Assembly: GCA_965218205.1 (NCBI GenBank)
Contig: OZ244590.1
Location: 496,001-560,000 of the forward strand
Length of the DNA stretch: 64,000 bases
Direction of reading: 5' to 3'
From: CBDDCA01 sp965218205
GTDB lineage: Bacteria > Spirochaetota > Spirochaetia > WTKD01 > G963693115
This document shows positions 26,222 to 36,270 of the stretch, one piece after another; position 1 is the stretch's first letter; every line of letters starts with the position of its first letter. The notes under the pieces are model-generated. The model saw nothing but the letters and a program-made list of their open reading frames with translations. It was not told where the DNA came from and ran no database searches. The position numbers and the translations under genes are program-made.

Positions 26222-27175
26222 ATGAAAATAAATACATTATTTCAATTTCAAAGAAAAGGAGTGTTATTTTTCTACGGAGGAATATTACTCACATTGTTTT
26301 TTATTGGCTGTGATCTTGAATTCGGATCAAATTCTGCCATTGCACCAGGGACACCAAGTTTTGAGGTAAAACCAGCTGTTACTAATATTCAAGTAACAAT
26401 TACTCCCCCTACGATAAAAGGTACTTCTATTGACGGAGAAGAGCTAAAAAATGAGGATATTATTTATCATGTATATTACAGTGTTCATAAACATGGTAAT
26501 GTGTTGGATTTAATAAGCTTTGCAAAATCAAGTGCTGATAAAAATAAAAAGCAAGCAGGAAAATTAATAGTAGCAGGACAAAAAACTGGCACTTCTACTG
26601 GTACTATCTTGTCTCTGTCAGCAGAGACTAAGTATTATATAGCAGTAGTTGCAGTAAATGGTAAAGTAGATCTATTAGAATCAGAGCCTACTAGTAGTAA
26701 GGAAGCTACTACAGGTAAGTCTCCTACTTCCACTCCTTCTGGGAATGATAAGGCACCAGGGGCAGCTACCATTAAGTCGGTAACTGCAGATGGCGATTCG
26801 ATAACAATAACTATCACTGCTCCAACAGAGAAAGGAAAAACAAATTCAAAAGTAAACACTGTGAATGATATTATTTATCTTATCTATGTGAGTGCTGTTG
26901 ATCCCGAAGGGAATGCTCAAGCAGTTGTAGACAGTGCTAGTGCTAACCCTTTAACGAATGCTGAAGCTTTAGCGAAGGAAATAGATGGAGGAGTTTCTAT
27001 TGCATTTCCTAAGGATGAAGAATCAATGTTCACAAGTACATATCTTAAGGATAATACTAAATTTTATGTTGTCATTAAGGTAGCTACACTAGGTAATTTG
27101 TTCGGTACTAATGTTTCTCCCTTGTCAGGTATAAAAGAAGTAACAACTGGAACAGCAACAACAACAACAAAATAA
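26222..27175 (+). CDS. Surface lipoprotein with two FnIII-like domains, array copy 3
   Basis: 317 residues, the third tandem paralog. It shares GEELKNEDIIYHVYYS with copy 2 but GSNSAIAPGTPS with copy 1, a mosaic pattern that suggests gene conversion among the copies. It carries a short insertion (DKNKKQAGK) and ends in a poly-Thr tail. The stop is 16 bases from the end of the convergent glycosyltransferase gene. Confidence 0.88.
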   Translation: MKINTLFQFQRKGVLFFYGGILLTLFFIGCDLEFGSNSAIAPGTPSFEVKPAVTNIQVTITPPTIKGTSIDGEELKNEDIIYHVYYSVHKHGNVLDLISFAKSSADKNKKQAGKLIVAGQKTGTSTGTILSLSAETKYYIAVVAVNGKVDLLESEPTSSKEATTGKSPTSTPSGNDKAPGAATIKSVTADGDSITITITAPTEKGKTNSKVNTVNDIIYLIYVSAVDPEGNAQAVVDSASANPLTNAEALAKEIDGGVSIAFPKDEESMFTSTYLKDNTKFYVVIKVATLGNLFGTNVSPLSGIKEVTTGTATTTTK

Positions 27176-27191
27176 GATAGTATGCTAAGTA

Positions 27192-27989
27192 CTATGTTGT
27201 TTTAAGAGATGATTGTAAGGCATGCAAATACGAAGTCCAGCTTCGTTGTTTTGCATGCCTTTTTACCATTTGAGAATGTTCCCAATGGATAGCAACAGTA
27301 TAGCGTGTTCTTGGATGTGCAAAAGGAATATATGATGCGATATCTGGATATAGTATCTCTTGTGGCTGTAGCATAATACTGTTTTGTACATGTTTGCATG
27401 TTGTATGCTTAGATTCATGTAGGTAATAATATCCATGTTGATTACGAAGTAAAGGCAGATTGAAATGGAGTTCAAGGCTCTGTGTAAGTAATGTAGGTAA
27501 TATATTAAATTGTTCTGTCCATAATGTGTCTTGTATTTTTTTGTAGCAATATTTCCAAATATTTTGCATTTTTTTGCTCAATAGCATATGAGCTCCTACT
27601 TGTACAGTAGCCCTCCCTGCATATGTGTAAGGTTCAAAGCCAATTATTGTATTGCCCGTAAGCATATATGCAGGTATCGCTTGTATGAGTTCTACATCCC
27701 AATCAAGGTATACGCCACCGTAGGTATATAAAGCATACAGACGAAGTATATCACTGATAATTGCCCAAGCACCCATAGTAAGTAATTTTTTCGCAGAGGG
27801 AATGTACCATTCTTTCGTACTGGTCAGTTTCTTAAAATCTTCTTCTGTCCATACTTTGTATTTCCAGTTGGATAAGTAGCTTTTTTGTGATTGTTTACAA
27901 CGAACTAAACATTGTTGTATATCACTTGTGATAGACTGAGAAGGTGCTATTGTTATATCAATGATGTGTTGTATAGCAGGAATAGACAA
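27192..27989 (-). CDS. GT32-like glycosyltransferase (sugar-binding DxD family)
   Basis: 265 residues. The family signature is clear: WAIISDILRLYALYTYGG followed by VYLDWDVE, with the D96-x-D98 metal/nucleotide-sugar motif. TEEDFKKL and KYKVWTEE near the N-terminus also fit (xxWxxx..DxxD). It would transfer a sugar in envelope glycan or glycolipid synthesis. It lies 11 bases after a CDP-alcohol phosphatidyltransferase gene on the same strand, which suggests a glycolipid or lipid-linked product. No membrane segment is visible. Confidence 0.83.
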   Translation of the reverse strand: MSIPAIQHIIDITIAPSQSITSDIQQCLVRCKQSQKSYLSNWKYKVWTEEDFKKLTSTKEWYIPSAKKLLTMGAWAIISDILRLYALYTYGGVYLDWDVELIQAIPAYMLTGNTIIGFEPYTYAGRATVQVGAHMLLSKKMQNIWKYCYKKIQDTLWTEQFNILPTLLTQSLELHFNLPLLRNQHGYYYLHESKHTTCKHVQNSIMLQPQEILYPDIASYIPFAHPRTRYTVAIHWEHSQMVKRHAKQRSWTSYLHALQSSLKTT

Positions 27990-28000
27990 AATACACTATG

Positions 28001-28690
28001 TTATTCTTTATCAGTATTAGTTTCTGTATGAGAAACTGGTACAGTGGAAGCTATAGGTGTGTTGTCTGCTTGTTCAGAATAGGAGCTTTGTTTGATATTG
28101 GTAGAAGGTTTACTACTATTTGTTTTTTTCTGCATTTTTGTATACGCATTAATGGCATAGTGTAACGCTGATATAATAGACACTATTGTTGCTGTATACC
28201 ATATAGCGTTGAGTATGGGTTTATAGAAAAGCAAATATGTTGCCAATGGTGTACTGGGAAAAAATATGAGTGTGCTGATGATTGCTATAGCGTAGAGAAC
28301 TGTTTTTATTTTTCCTAATATACCTGCAGCAAGGACAATATTTTGTCGAATAAGCTGGCTTCTTAATAAGAGTATCCAATATTCTCGTAATACAAACACA
28401 AGCAATACTATTTTAGGAATCATGTGATGATTACTAAATGCAAGTATGCATAAAAAATGGCTTGTTACATCAGCTGCAGGGTCAAGCACTTTTCCTAAAT
28501 CACTCACTGCGTGCAATTTTCTTGCTAAGAAACCATCTAGTAAATCACTTAACTCTATATATATAAAACATGCAAACAGAACAGAAATAAGAGAAAATGT
28601 ATTGCTTTCAATAATGTAAAAGAAAATAAATGCAACAGGAATACGTGAGAGGGTAATGAAAGTAACTATTTGTTTTCTTATGCTTTTCAT
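28001..28690 (-). CDS. CDP-alcohol phosphatidyltransferase
   Basis: 229 residues, a membrane protein with about five or six hydrophobic helices. The full CDP-alcohol motif is present: D49-x2-D52-G-x2-A-R, then G66, D70 and D74 in SDLGKVLDPAAD. Most members of this length are phosphatidylglycerophosphate synthases (PgsA); other head-group enzymes share the motif. The C-terminal ~45 residues are a Ser/Thr/Asn-rich hydrophilic tail (KTNSSKPSTNIKQ...) not usual for PgsA. It is the first gene of the pair with the GT32-like gene. Confidence 0.87.
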   Translation of the reverse strand: MKSIRKQIVTFITLSRIPVAFIFFYIIESNTFSLISVLFACFIYIELSDLLDGFLARKLHAVSDLGKVLDPAADVTSHFLCILAFSNHHMIPKIVLLVFVLREYWILLLRSQLIRQNIVLAAGILGKIKTVLYAIAIISTLIFFPSTPLATYLLFYKPILNAIWYTATIVSIISALHYAINAYTKMQKKTNSSKPSTNIKQSSYSEQADNTPIASTVPVSHTETNTDKE

Positions 28691-28806
28691 ATAATAGTAC
28701 CTATATATAGAATACTATATTTGGTATAATTATTAAAGAAAATACTTTTAATGTGCTTTTAATAAAAAAATAGGGAGTACATATACTATTTATTGTCAGG
28801 AGAAAT

Positions 28807-30036
28807 ATGAAAAAACAAAGAAAATATACTATTGCATATGGTACCGAATTTTTTTATCCTTCTGTAAATGGAATTATTACCACATCAATGAATTTGCTTA
28901 CTAATTTAAGGGATATGGGGCATAACCCTATTATCTTTACCCCACAAGTACGTTCAGAGACACAAAATATGGTACAAGGTATTCCTGTATACTATATTCC
29001 TAGTAAGAGTTTGCCTTATTATCCTGATTTGCGAAAAATTAATGTACGGCATCCTCTTGTAGAGGAGATACTTTGTAAGCATAATGTTGACATAGTACAT
29101 ATTACTGCTCCATGGACTATTGGAAAAGCATTGTTCCGTGTTGCAAAAAAACATACTATTGCACGAGTACATAGTTATCATACAAATTTGCATACAGATG
29201 AGTACTTGCAGTATATCCGTACATTCTATCATATTCCTATGAGTATACTACATGTATATGTCCGATATTTGTTTTGGACGAGGCTAGCATTAGGACATTA
29301 TTTTTATGATTCGCATGTACTCACTTCTCCTTCTATAGTATTGTCTAAACAATTAGCACAAAAATTTCCAAAAAAAGTGACAATGCATATTCATAATGGA
29401 GTGGATCTCTCTCTTTTACAAGCTACCCCCGATAAAAAGCTATTGAAAAGTATATTGCCTAAAAGTGTTACTAGTACAACAAAATATATTGTATATGTTG
29501 GTCGTTTAGGAATTGAGAAATCTATTGATATATTGTTACAGGGCTTTGCGAAAGCAAAAATGGACGAAGCACTAAAGGATATACACCTGCTAATAATAGG
29601 TGATGGTCCTCAATGGGATGAGTTACGAGCGTTAAGCCATACATTAGGAATACAAGAATCGGTACATTTTTTAGGTGCTATTGCCCATGATGTTATGCTA
29701 AAGAGTGGAATTATATCAAAGGCGTATTTATTTTGTACTGCATCTTTATCAGAAACATGGTCTATGACAGTTACTGAAGCTATTTGTTGTCAAACCCCTG
29801 CTTTACTTGCAGATCATGTTTCAATGACACAACTAGCAAATGATTTAGCACATTATTTTGAACAAAATAATACTACTTCGCTTGCTAATGAGTTAGTTCG
29901 TTTAGTAAAAGATGATGCATTGTATAAAACATATGTAAAACGGCTCAAAAAGTATAAAAATATCTTCGATGGAAGAGAAATTGCTCAAAAATATGTACAA
30001 GCATACAACACAGCATATAACTTAGCTCATACATAA
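28807..30036 (+). CDS. GT4 glycosyltransferase, possible glycolipid synthase
   Basis: 409 residues, GT-B fold. N-terminal loop YGTEFFYPSVNGIITTSMNLL, acceptor-domain HSYHTNLHTDEYLQYIRTF, then the donor domain with VGRLGIEKSIDILLQGF, LLIIGDGPQWDEL, VHFLGAI and the E-x7-E region TASLSETWSMTVTEAI. The N-terminal layout resembles diacylglycerol glucosyltransferases of spirochaetes and firmicutes. The divergent neighbours also act on envelope lipids. CAGGAG precedes the ATG. Donor and acceptor are inferred only. Confidence 0.85.
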   Translation: MKKQRKYTIAYGTEFFYPSVNGIITTSMNLLTNLRDMGHNPIIFTPQVRSETQNMVQGIPVYYIPSKSLPYYPDLRKINVRHPLVEEILCKHNVDIVHITAPWTIGKALFRVAKKHTIARVHSYHTNLHTDEYLQYIRTFYHIPMSILHVYVRYLFWTRLALGHYFYDSHVLTSPSIVLSKQLAQKFPKKVTMHIHNGVDLSLLQATPDKKLLKSILPKSVTSTTKYIVYVGRLGIEKSIDILLQGFAKAKMDEALKDIHLLIIGDGPQWDELRALSHTLGIQESVHFLGAIAHDVMLKSGIISKAYLFCTASLSETWSMTVTEAICCQTPALLADHVSMTQLANDLAHYFEQNNTTSLANELVRLVKDDALYKTYVKRLKKYKNIFDGREIAQKYVQAYNTAYNLAHT

Positions 30037-30215
30037 CATGAATTAACTATATAATGATAATGATAGTTATCTTGATTACATGGAAAAAATGGTATAAAAG
30101 TATTTGAATATAAATAAAATATCTGGTATACTGTATAAAATCATTTTTTTTATGGATGATTCTACTTCATTACAAGAGTATTTTATCCTAAATTTGTTGA
30201 AATAAGGAGGTAATT

Positions 30216-31265
30216 TTGCCAAGTAAAACCATAAGCAAGGTACCGTCAAAGTTTGGAGAAAAAAGTAAAACATTGAACAGTACAGAAGGAAAAGATAAGA
30301 AGTATAAAGGGTTTTCTCGTGATGAGCTTCTTGATATTTTGTATCAAATGCAGCTTATTCGGCATTTTGAAGATAAGGCAGGATTCGCATATCGCTTAAA
30401 GAAAATAGGGGGATTTTGTCATCTATGTGCTGGGCAGGAAGCGGTAAGTTTAGGCTTTGTAAAAGCACTTGATCTTTCAAAGGATTATGTATTGACATCG
30501 TATAGAGATCATGGGCATGCAATTGCATGTGGACTGTCTCCTGATAGTATAATGGCAGAAATGTATGGAAAAATTACTGGCTGTTCTCGGGGGAAAGGGG
30601 GATCAATGCATATCTTTGATGTCAAAAATAATTTTTTTGGAGGAAACGGTATCGTTGGGGGGCAAATTCCTGTTGGTACAGGACTAGCGTTTGCCAATAA
30701 GTACAAAGGTATAGACGGTGTAGTGGTATGTCTCTTTGGAGATGGTGCTATCAATCAAGGAGCGTTTCATGAATCTATCAATTTAGCTCAGTTATGGAAA
30801 TTGCCATGTATCTATGTGATTGAGAACAATTTCTATGGTATGGGAACTGCTGTTTCTCGAGCTTCAGCTTTAGATTTCTCAAAATCTGGAGAACATTATG
30901 GAGTTGAGGGTATAAAGGTAGATGGAATGAATTTTTTCTCAGTATATGAAGATGTAAAACAAGTGGTAGAACATTGTCGTAACAATACAGTCCCCTATGT
31001 TATTGAAGTTGAAACATATCGTTATTATGGGCATTCTATGAGTGATCCTGCAAAGTATCGAATAAAAGAAGAAGTAGAAGAATTCAAAAGTAAAGATCCT
31101 ATTAAAACTATGCGAGCAGAATTGTTAGAACAAAAACTAATGAGTGAAGAAGAGTTTGATAGCATTATTGAGAGAGTGAAAGAAGAAGTGAAGAGATCAG
31201 AGCAGTTTGCAGAAGATAGTCCTGAACCACCACTTGAAACAATGTTTGAAGATATATTGGTATAG
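30216..31265 (+). CDS. pdhA: Pyruvate dehydrogenase E1 component, alpha subunit
   Basis: 349 residues from a TTG start at 30216, supported by AAGGAGG five bases upstream; no ATG fits better. Thiamine diphosphate motif FGDGAINQGAFHESINLA to ENNFYGMGTA, and the histidine regions RDHGHAIACG and GKGGSMHIFD. With the beta subunit it decarboxylates pyruvate and transfers acetyl to lipoyl-E2. It is the first gene of a complete four-gene operon. The N-terminal ~30 residues are Lys-rich and not conserved. Confidence 0.94.
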   Translation: MPSKTISKVPSKFGEKSKTLNSTEGKDKKYKGFSRDELLDILYQMQLIRHFEDKAGFAYRLKKIGGFCHLCAGQEAVSLGFVKALDLSKDYVLTSYRDHGHAIACGLSPDSIMAEMYGKITGCSRGKGGSMHIFDVKNNFFGGNGIVGGQIPVGTGLAFANKYKGIDGVVVCLFGDGAINQGAFHESINLAQLWKLPCIYVIENNFYGMGTAVSRASALDFSKSGEHYGVEGIKVDGMNFFSVYEDVKQVVEHCRNNTVPYVIEVETYRYYGHSMSDPAKYRIKEEVEEFKSKDPIKTMRAELLEQKLMSEEEFDSIIERVKEEVKRSEQFAEDSPEPPLETMFEDILV

Positions 31266-31276
31266 GGAGAAGATAT

Positions 31277-32254
31277 ATGGCAGAAGTTACAATGAGAGAA
31301 GCCCTTAATAGAGCGTTAGATGAAGAGTTAGCACGTGATGATAATGTCTTTATTTTAGGAGAAGAGGTTGCTGAGTATAATGGAGCATATAAAATAACCA
31401 AAGGGCTTCTTGATAAATATGGAAAAAAAAGACTTATAGATACGCCAATAGCAGAGTTAGGGTTTACTGGACTTGGTGTAGGGGCTGCGTTGGCAGGATT
31501 ACGTCCAGTAGTGGAGTGGATGACTTTTAATTTTTCTTTGCTTGCACTAGATCAAGTAATAAATAATGCAGCGAAAATGCGACATATGTCAGGAGGGCAG
31601 CTACATTGTCCTATAGTATTTCGAGGTCCTAATGGTCCTGCAGAATATTTGTCTTCACAGCATTCTCAAGCATTACAAAGTTTTTTTGCTCATATACCAG
31701 GACTTAAAGTTGTAGCAATTTCAACTCCTGCAGATGGCTATGGTTTATTAAAAAGTGCAATACGGGATGATAATCCAGTAGTAGTGCTTGAATCAGAGCT
31801 AGCGTATAATTGGAAAGGTGAGTTACCCGAAGAAGAGTATACTATCCCTATTGGGAGTGCAGACGTAAAAGTGGCAGGCTCTGATATCAGTATTATTGTG
31901 CATGGAAAACCTGTATATTATGCTTTAGATGCAGCTAAGCAGCTTGCCGAAGAAGGCATATCTGCAGAAGTAGTAGATTTACGTTCTTTGCGTCCTCTGG
32001 ATACTGCAACAATTTATGCATCCATAATGAACACAAGAAGAGCAGTAGTGGTAGATGAATCGTGGCCTATATGTAGTGTGGGATCTCATATTGCATATGA
32101 AATTTTTAAAGAATTTTATGATGAGCTGGAAGCACCTGTAGAGCTGGTAAGTTCTCTGGATGTTCCCATGCCATATAATCATACATTAGAACTTGCAGTT
32201 CAACCTTCTGCAGCTAAAATTGTAGAAGCAGTGAAAAAAGTATTAGATTACTAA
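31277..32254 (+). CDS. pdhB: Pyruvate dehydrogenase E1 component, beta subunit
   Basis: 325 residues, full family length. Visible: MREALNRALDEELARDDNVF, GEEVAEYNGAYKITKGL, DTPIAELGFTGLGVGAALAG, RGPNGPAEYLSSQHSQ and VDLRSLRPLDTATIYASI. It pairs with PdhA, whose stop lies 11 bases upstream. Acts in the cytoplasm. Confidence 0.95.
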   Translation: MAEVTMREALNRALDEELARDDNVFILGEEVAEYNGAYKITKGLLDKYGKKRLIDTPIAELGFTGLGVGAALAGLRPVVEWMTFNFSLLALDQVINNAAKMRHMSGGQLHCPIVFRGPNGPAEYLSSQHSQALQSFFAHIPGLKVVAISTPADGYGLLKSAIRDDNPVVVLESELAYNWKGELPEEEYTIPIGSADVKVAGSDISIIVHGKPVYYALDAAKQLAEEGISAEVVDLRSLRPLDTATIYASIMNTRRAVVVDESWPICSVGSHIAYEIFKEFYDELEAPVELVSSLDVPMPYNHTLELAVQPSAAKIVEAVKKVLDY

Positions 32255-32266
32255 AGGGGAATAATT

Positions 32267-33652
32267 ATGGCAGAAAAAATAGTAATGATAGCATTGTCTC
32301 CAACAATGGAAGATGGAAAGATACATACATGGAGCATAAAAGAGGGAGATGATATATCTCAAGGACAAGTGATTTGTGAGGTGGAGACTGATAAGTCTAC
32401 TATGGAATATGAATCGCTTAATGAGGGGAAAGTATTAAAGATTATAGTCCCCGAAGGAGGATCCGCAACGGTAGGACAGACTATCGCGATAGTAGGAAAA
32501 GAAGGGGAGGATATCAGTGATATTATAGCTTCTGAGTCTAGCTCTGCAAAACCAGAGGCAACACCAGCGGCAAACCAAGTAGCAGAAAGCTCAGAGAGTA
32601 CCGCTACAGCACAAGTGCCAAAACCTACTGCAACTGTGCCTGCAGCTCCAGCTCCTTCAGTGGCAACACAAAAACCTGTTGCTACAAATACTCCTCAGTC
32701 AGCAACAGTACAGAAAGCAGTACCAGTGAATAATGATGTGATAAAAGCCACTCCATTAGCAAGACATTTTGCACAAGAAAAAGGAATTGATATTAGCCTT
32801 ATTCAAGGTACAGGGGCAAACGGAAGAATTAAACGAGCAGATGTTGAACACTTTGCTAGTACAGGACAAAGTCGTGTTGTAGCTACAGAAGGCAGTGTTC
32901 AGTCAGAGCAAGTGAAACAAAAAGTGAAAAAGCCTGTGCAACATTCTATAAGTCAATATGATACTCATATTCCTGTAGAAGGAGTACGTGCGGTAATTGC
33001 AAAAAAATTAAGTGAATCTAAGTTTACTTCGCCTCATTTTTATGTAAAAACAAGTATGCAAACAGATGCGTTAGTAACTATGCGTACAAAAATCAACTCT
33101 TTGTTAGATGAAAAGGTATCGCTTAATGCATTTATTATAAAGCTAGTAGCTTCAGCAATACGAAAAAATCCAGTTATTAACTCTTCTTGGTATGAAACAG
33201 GACAAGGAGCAAGTATTGTACACCATAGCAGTATTGATATAGCCTTAGCAGTAGACTTAGGAAATGGGTTGATTACTCCCGTTGTTCGTGATTGTCAATC
33301 TAAGAGTGTTGAGCTTATTGATAGCGAGTTACAGCAGTTAATACAAAAAGTAAAACAACAGTCAATTATGCCCGAAGAGTATACGAATGCAACATTTACA
33401 ATAAGTAATTTAGGATCATTTGGCATAGAGGAATTTACCGCTATTATAAACCCTCCTGCTGCCTGTATTCTTGCTGTGGGAATGAGTAAAAAAGTGCCAG
33501 TCGTAAATGATAATGGGCAAATAGAAGTGCAGTCTAAAATGATCTGTTCTTTAAGCAGTGATCACAGGGTGATTGATGGGTCAGTTGCTGCAGTATTTAT
33601 GAAGGATCTTCGAGAAATAATTGAAAATCCTACATTAGCTTTGTATTTTTAA
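32267..33652 (+). CDS. pdhC: Pyruvate dehydrogenase E2, dihydrolipoamide acetyltransferase
   Basis: 461 residues. One lipoyl domain (1-75) with the lipoylated lysine in VETDKSTMEY, an Ala/Pro/Thr linker (~90-150), a peripheral subunit-binding domain (TPLARHFAQEKGIDISLIQG to RIKRADVE, ~160-195), and the acetyltransferase domain (~230-461) ending with the catalytic SSDHRVIDGSVAAVF. It forms the core of the complex. It follows pdhB by 12 bases with AAGGGG before the ATG. Confidence 0.95.
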   Translation: MAEKIVMIALSPTMEDGKIHTWSIKEGDDISQGQVICEVETDKSTMEYESLNEGKVLKIIVPEGGSATVGQTIAIVGKEGEDISDIIASESSSAKPEATPAANQVAESSESTATAQVPKPTATVPAAPAPSVATQKPVATNTPQSATVQKAVPVNNDVIKATPLARHFAQEKGIDISLIQGTGANGRIKRADVEHFASTGQSRVVATEGSVQSEQVKQKVKKPVQHSISQYDTHIPVEGVRAVIAKKLSESKFTSPHFYVKTSMQTDALVTMRTKINSLLDEKVSLNAFIIKLVASAIRKNPVINSSWYETGQGASIVHHSSIDIALAVDLGNGLITPVVRDCQSKSVELIDSELQQLIQKVKQQSIMPEEYTNATFTISNLGSFGIEEFTAIINPPAACILAVGMSKKVPVVNDNGQIEVQSKMICSLSSDHRVIDGSVAAVFMKDLREIIENPTLALYF

Positions 33653-33675
33653 TGTATGTATACATAGGAGTTTAG

Positions 33676-35079
33676 ATGAGTGATATAAATTATGATATAG
33701 CTATAATAGGTGCAGGTCCTGGTGGATATGTTGGTGCAATTAGAGCAGCACAGTTAGGAAACAAAACTGTTCTTATAGAAAAAGACAATGTTGGAGGGGT
33801 ATGTCTTAATTGGGGCTGTATTCCATCAAAAGCATTGATTCATCAAGCAGAAGTGTTTAATGAAATACCTTTATTGCAAAATATGGGAGTAAGCATTGAT
33901 GCGAGTAACTTTGAGTATGCTCAAGTATATAAAAAATCTCGTGAGGCAGCAGAGAAACTTACGAGAGGAGTAAATGGCTTATTGAAAAAAAATAAAATAG
34001 AAGTAGTAAAAGGTACTGCATCTATTAAAACTCCTAAATCTATAGAGGTTACACAAAAGGATGGTTCAAAACAAACCGTGAATGCAAACTCTATTGTTAT
34101 TGCAACAGGATCACGCCCAAAAGAAGTTCCTGGTATGGAGTTTGATGAAAAGCTAGTATTATCTTCAACAGGTATTCTTTCTCTGTCTCAGCTACCTAAA
34201 AAAATGCTTATTCTTGGTGGAGGAGTTATTGGTATAGAGTTTGCGTATATTCTTAATTCGTTTGGTGTAGAGGTAAGTGTTGTTGAAATGCTGCCTACTA
34301 TTTTGCCTTTAGAGGATAGTGATATTTCAAACACCTTAGCGACTATTTTGAAGAAAAAAGGAATTCAGTTTTTTCTTGGCACAAAAGCAAATGCATTACA
34401 TAAGCATAAAGATTCTGTAGAGCTTGAAATTGAAAGTGCTGATGGAAAAAAAGATACGCTCAGTGCAGATAAAGTACTGGTATCTATAGGGAGAAGCCCT
34501 AACAGTGAAGGGTTAGGATTAGAAACATTAGGAGTGAAATCTGAGCGAGGGTTTATCAGTGTATCTGATCATTATGAGACAAGTATCCCTGGTATTTATG
34601 CAGTAGGAGATGTTGTCAGTGGCACACCTCTTCTTGCTCATGTTGCAAGTAAAGAATCTGAGATTGCAGTTGAACATATTTCGGGTATGTCAGTGCATGG
34701 ACTTGAATCTCTAAAAATTCCCTCTGCTGTGTATTGTAATCCTCAAGTGGCAAGTTTTGGGTTAAATGAACAACAAGCGAAAGAACAAGGAAAAGATTTT
34801 GTGTCTGCAAAGTTTCCATTTATTGGGATAGGAAAAGCGGTGGCAGTTGGTAAAACAGATGGCTTTGTTAAAATATTAAGTGATAAAAAAAGTGGTGAGA
34901 TAATAGGGGCTCATGTATTAGGATTAAATGCAACGGAAATTATACATAATTTATTGACAGCTAGTGAAGGTGAACTAACAGCTAATGAGTTAGCAACTTT
35001 GGTACATGCTCATCCTACTATGTCAGAAGGAATTATGGAATCTGCTCGACTTGCTGAGGGATGGGCAATACACATATAA
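33676..35079 (+). CDS. lpdA: Dihydrolipoyl dehydrogenase (E3)
   Basis: 467 residues. FAD loop IIGAGPGGYVGAIRAAQLG, the redox disulfide in GGVCLNWGCIPSKAL, NAD loop LGGGVIGIEFAY, FAD site YAVGDVVSGTPLLAH, and the C-terminal catalytic HAHPTMSEGIMESA (His-x-His-Pro-x2-x-Glu). It reoxidises the lipoyl group. It closes the pdh operon. No lipoyl domain is fused at its N-terminus. Confidence 0.96.
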   Translation: MSDINYDIAIIGAGPGGYVGAIRAAQLGNKTVLIEKDNVGGVCLNWGCIPSKALIHQAEVFNEIPLLQNMGVSIDASNFEYAQVYKKSREAAEKLTRGVNGLLKKNKIEVVKGTASIKTPKSIEVTQKDGSKQTVNANSIVIATGSRPKEVPGMEFDEKLVLSSTGILSLSQLPKKMLILGGGVIGIEFAYILNSFGVEVSVVEMLPTILPLEDSDISNTLATILKKKGIQFFLGTKANALHKHKDSVELEIESADGKKDTLSADKVLVSIGRSPNSEGLGLETLGVKSERGFISVSDHYETSIPGIYAVGDVVSGTPLLAHVASKESEIAVEHISGMSVHGLESLKIPSAVYCNPQVASFGLNEQQAKEQGKDFVSAKFPFIGIGKAVAVGKTDGFVKILSDKKSGEIIGAHVLGLNATEIIHNLLTASEGELTANELATLVHAHPTMSEGIMESARLAEGWAIHI

Positions 35080-35106
35080 ATATACTTATATGATACAATA
35101 AATAAT

Positions 35107-36228
35107 ATGCAAGAATCATCTTTTGAAAAATCAGAAAGTAGTTTGACAAGTAAATTAAATTTTATTTCTCGAATATCAATTATTGTTATAGTGTTTATGT
35201 TCATTACTTTTTTTCTAAAACAAACAAGCAGTATTTCTGTGACGGTATTTGTGGGATTGTTATTAGGAGTAGTGTTTTTTCCTCTCGATAAGTTTTTTCG
35301 TGATAAATGGCACTTTCCTTCTGTTCTTTCTCTTTTATGTACGATCATAGCATTTTTAGTTATCAGTGTTTTACTTATTATTTTACTGTACGCTTCTTTG
35401 TCTTCTGTTAGTGATTATTTTGATTTTTATCGTAATAGAGTTACTACCATTATAAATACTGTTTTTTCTAATATCTCTCTGGATAAAGTAAATTTAGATA
35501 TTATAAACCAATTACAAGGTGGAGCATTTTCTTTTTTAAGGGATACTGCCCTTTCGTTTTCTGCAGGAGCCATAAACATAAGTAAAAATTATCTTTTAGT
35601 TACGATAACATTAATGTTTACTATTATTGAACTTTCGTGGATAAAAGCAAAATCGAAACGTATTCTGTCTGATGAAAAAAAAGAAAAAAGCTTTGATTCT
35701 TTTTTAGAGAGAATAAGTGATGGTGTTAGCAAATTTATCCTATTAAAAGCATTGATAAGTTTTTGTACTGGTGTTATTATTTATTTTGCTTTTGGAATGA
35801 TAGGGGTTAATTTTCCTTTATTATGGGGATTTTTGACCTTTTTATTTAATTTTATTCCATCAGTAGGATCTCTTATTATATCAATAGTGAGTATACTCTT
35901 TAGTATTCTGCAATTTTATCCATCTTGGTCTGAAGTTATTATCATTACTATTGTTATTTTACTCACACAAGTTATTATAGGGAATGTAATAGATCCAAAA
36001 ATTACAGGTGATAACCTTAATCTCAGTGCTTTGATTATTTTTGTTGGACTTGTGTATTGGGGATATGTATGGGGAATAATGGGTATGTTATTATCAGTTC
36101 CTCTCCTTGTGTTGATTCGTACTGTATGTGACTATATTCCTTATTTGAACAAAATATCGGTTATTTTAGGGAGTGGCTCTACAGTATCAAAAATGAACAA
36201 AAAGGATGAAAATAAAAAGCTGGAATGA
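35107..36228 (+). CDS. AI-2E family membrane transporter
   Basis: 373 residues, with about seven or eight membrane segments: pairs of hydrophobic helices at the N-terminus, a large hydrophilic loop (~70-150), and a C-terminal membrane region with FNFIPSVGSLIISIVSILF and VIGNVIDPKITGDNLNLSALIIFVGL. The segment IGNVIDPKxxGxxLxLS is typical of PF01594 (PerM/TqsA). Members export or take up small molecules or ions; the name does not prove AI-2 transport. It starts 27 bases after lpdA. Confidence 0.85.
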   Translation: MQESSFEKSESSLTSKLNFISRISIIVIVFMFITFFLKQTSSISVTVFVGLLLGVVFFPLDKFFRDKWHFPSVLSLLCTIIAFLVISVLLIILLYASLSSVSDYFDFYRNRVTTIINTVFSNISLDKVNLDIINQLQGGAFSFLRDTALSFSAGAINISKNYLLVTITLMFTIIELSWIKAKSKRILSDEKKEKSFDSFLERISDGVSKFILLKALISFCTGVIIYFAFGMIGVNFPLLWGFLTFLFNFIPSVGSLIISIVSILFSILQFYPSWSEVIIITIVILLTQVIIGNVIDPKITGDNLNLSALIIFVGLVYWGYVWGIMGMLLSVPLLVLIRTVCDYIPYLNKISVILGSGSTVSKMNKKDENKKLE

Positions 36229-36270
36229 TGTTTTGCCTTACTTTTTATAAGTAGGTACATCCAAGTATTC

